From positions 1 through 5,623 of the forward strand of contig DVOR01000120.1 in the NCBI GenBank assembly GCA_018713405.1: a DNA stretch of 5,623 bases, in the 5' to 3' direction. A program made the translations under genes and the position numbers. Origin of the DNA: Candidatus Spyradenecus faecavium. Its GTDB lineage: Bacteria; Verrucomicrobiota; Kiritimatiellia; RFP12; DVOR01. Within the stretch, counting starts at the first letter, position 1. The number at the start of each line of letters is the position of its first letter. The notes under the pieces were generated by a model. It saw only the letters and a program-made list of their open reading frames with translations. It ran no database searches and was not told where the DNA came from. This document shows positions 5,177 through 5,623 of the stretch, in pieces.

Positions 5177-5338
5177 ATCCGTCGGCCTTTTACGCTCCCT
5201 CTCGCTTCGTGTCCCTTTGTGGTCCTTCGTGTCCTTCGTGATGACCCGCAAACCCTCCACAGTCCCCCATCGCCTTGCCCGTCGCGCGCTTGTCGCGCGC
5301 TCTGTTCTCTGTTTTCTGTTCTCTTCGCCCTCCCCGCG
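5177..5338 (+). repeat. Tandem duplication, copy 2, running into the terminal gene
   Basis: Same order of modules as copy 1. Its 71-bp core (5203-5273) is identical to copy 1. The hairpin in the middle is different (GCGCGC arms, 5284-5289/5295-5300), and the 7-bp array is shorter (about 5301-5325). It ends at CCTCCCCGC, inside the signal-peptide-like segment of the terminal gene. Confidence 0.85.
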
Positions 5339-5623
5339 CCCGCCCTCACTCTGCCGCTCCTTGACGAAGGGCCCGTGCGCGCCGGCTTCGAGAGCGCGGC
5401 CGAGACCCTCTCCCACGAGACCCCGCTCGAAGGCACCCTCTGGATCGAGACCCCCGCCGCCGCCGAGGCCCGCCTGCCCCCCGACTTCCGCGACCGCTTC
5501 CGCGGCTTCGCCGTGGTGGAAGACTTCGCCGAAGGCCGCACCGAGACCGCCGGCCGCGCCCGCGCCGCCTGGCGCCTCCGCCTCACTCCCGCCGCCGAAG
5601 GCCCCTGGCGCCTCCGCCCCTTC
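5219..5623 (+). CDS. Unidentified, probably exported protein, N-terminal part (start uncertain, cut at window edge)
   Basis: From about 5339 the frame shows strong G/C third-position bias and a plausible protein: residues GPVRAGFESAAETL, LPPDFRDRFRGFAVVEDFAEG and RAAWRLRLTPAAEGPWRLRPF, likely beta-rich. The family is not recognised; a BatD-like or other surface beta-sandwich protein is one possibility. Just before it, ALCSLFSVLFALPAPALT looks like a signal peptide, but it is encoded by the 7-bp repeat array. No in-frame ATG exists after def. GTG 5219 and GTG 5051 are the in-frame options; neither has a ribosome binding site, and I use 5219 only as a working start. Alternatives are a non-canonical start, a frame-shifted start at ATG 5241, or a gene damaged by the repeat. 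It lies downstream of serS-def on the same strand, 342 nt after def if 5219 is right. Confidence 0.55.
   Translation, partial: MVLRVLRDDPQTLHSPPSPCPSRACRALCSLFSVLFALPAPALTLPLLDEGPVRAGFESAAETLSHETPLEGTLWIETPAAAEARLPPDFRDRFRGFAVVEDFAEGRTETAGRARAAWRLRLTPAAEGPWRLRPF

Larger units (their letters stand above)
4901..5324. repeat. Imperfect inverted repeat, arms 4901-4955 and 5275-5324
   Basis: The reverse complement of the left arm matches the right arm over about 50 bp. Both read TGCCCGTCGCGCGCTTG, then CGCGCGCTCTGTT, then the 7-bp TCTGTTY units, with one 1-bp gap in the hairpin loop region and a few substitutions. The arms enclose copy 1 and most of copy 2 of the tandem duplication. They could pair in single-stranded DNA or RNA or recombine to invert the interior. 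Confidence 0.7.

Noticed and set aside
4900..5338. CRISPR array
   Set aside because: Repeats are 7 bp or about 160-180 bp, in direct contact, with no regular unique spacers and no cas genes.
4877..5338. Insertion sequence or remnant
   Set aside because: There is an inverted repeat, but no transposase fragment, no target-site duplication that I can see, and the interior is itself repetitive.
3002..5416. 804-residue open frame on the minus strand opposite serS, def and the second repeat mosaic
   Set aside because: It is antisense to two certain genes, is rich in Val/Gly/Asp/Glu as expected for the complement of GC-rich coding DNA, and its N-terminal part is translated repeat sequence.

Overview
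The window is a chromosomal housekeeping stretch from a high-GC bacterium. The N-terminal part of its RNA polymerase beta subunit reads most like the Verrucomicrobiota/Kiritimatiellota/Lentisphaerota (PVC) group, judged from remembered family sequences. Genes are strongly biased to G/C at third codon positions. The spacers hold short-period, low-complexity repeats of the kind common in PVC genomes. Phylum is an inference and genus cannot be given.

Layout. Minus strand, left part: the 5' 355 codons of rpoB (1-1066, cut by the window edge). Behind it lie a leader of about 190 nt and a clear sigma-70-type promoter (1265-1293). A gene-free spacer of about 600 nt (1067-1674) contains that promoter and a mosaic of 8- and 9-bp tandem repeats and GC-rich mini-hairpins. 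Next come a small secreted Cys-rich protein (1675-2145) with its own promoter, and an unrecognised cytoplasmic protein of 231 aa (2227-2922), possibly translated from a nearly leaderless mRNA. Plus strand, right part: a divergent 112-bp intergenic region carries the serS promoter. serS (seryl-tRNA synthetase, 3035-4312) and def (peptide deformylase, 4316-4876) are 3 nt apart and clearly form an operon. After def comes a second repeat mosaic (4877-5338): mini-hairpins, 7-bp repeats, a 160-180 bp tandem duplication with a 71-bp perfectly identical core, and a roughly 50-bp inverted pair. The window ends inside a new plus-strand gene (to 5623). Its signal-peptide-like N-terminus is written in the repeat sequence itself.

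How the genes work together: serS charges tRNA-Ser and def removes the formyl group from new N-termini, so both serve translation. rpoB serves transcription. The two hypothetical proteins have no visible link to these functions.

Most notable points: (a) the rpoB and small-secreted-protein promoters share an identical 13-nt -35/G-rich block with the same 17-bp spacing, and serS has a looser version; (b) rpoB is uncoupled from rplJ/rplL; (c) the two intergenic repeat mosaics share a 19-nt hairpin module; (d) a 7-bp repeat lies in the signal-peptide region of the last gene, where a one-unit change would shift the reading frame. No transposase, CRISPR array, tRNA or rRNA was seen.
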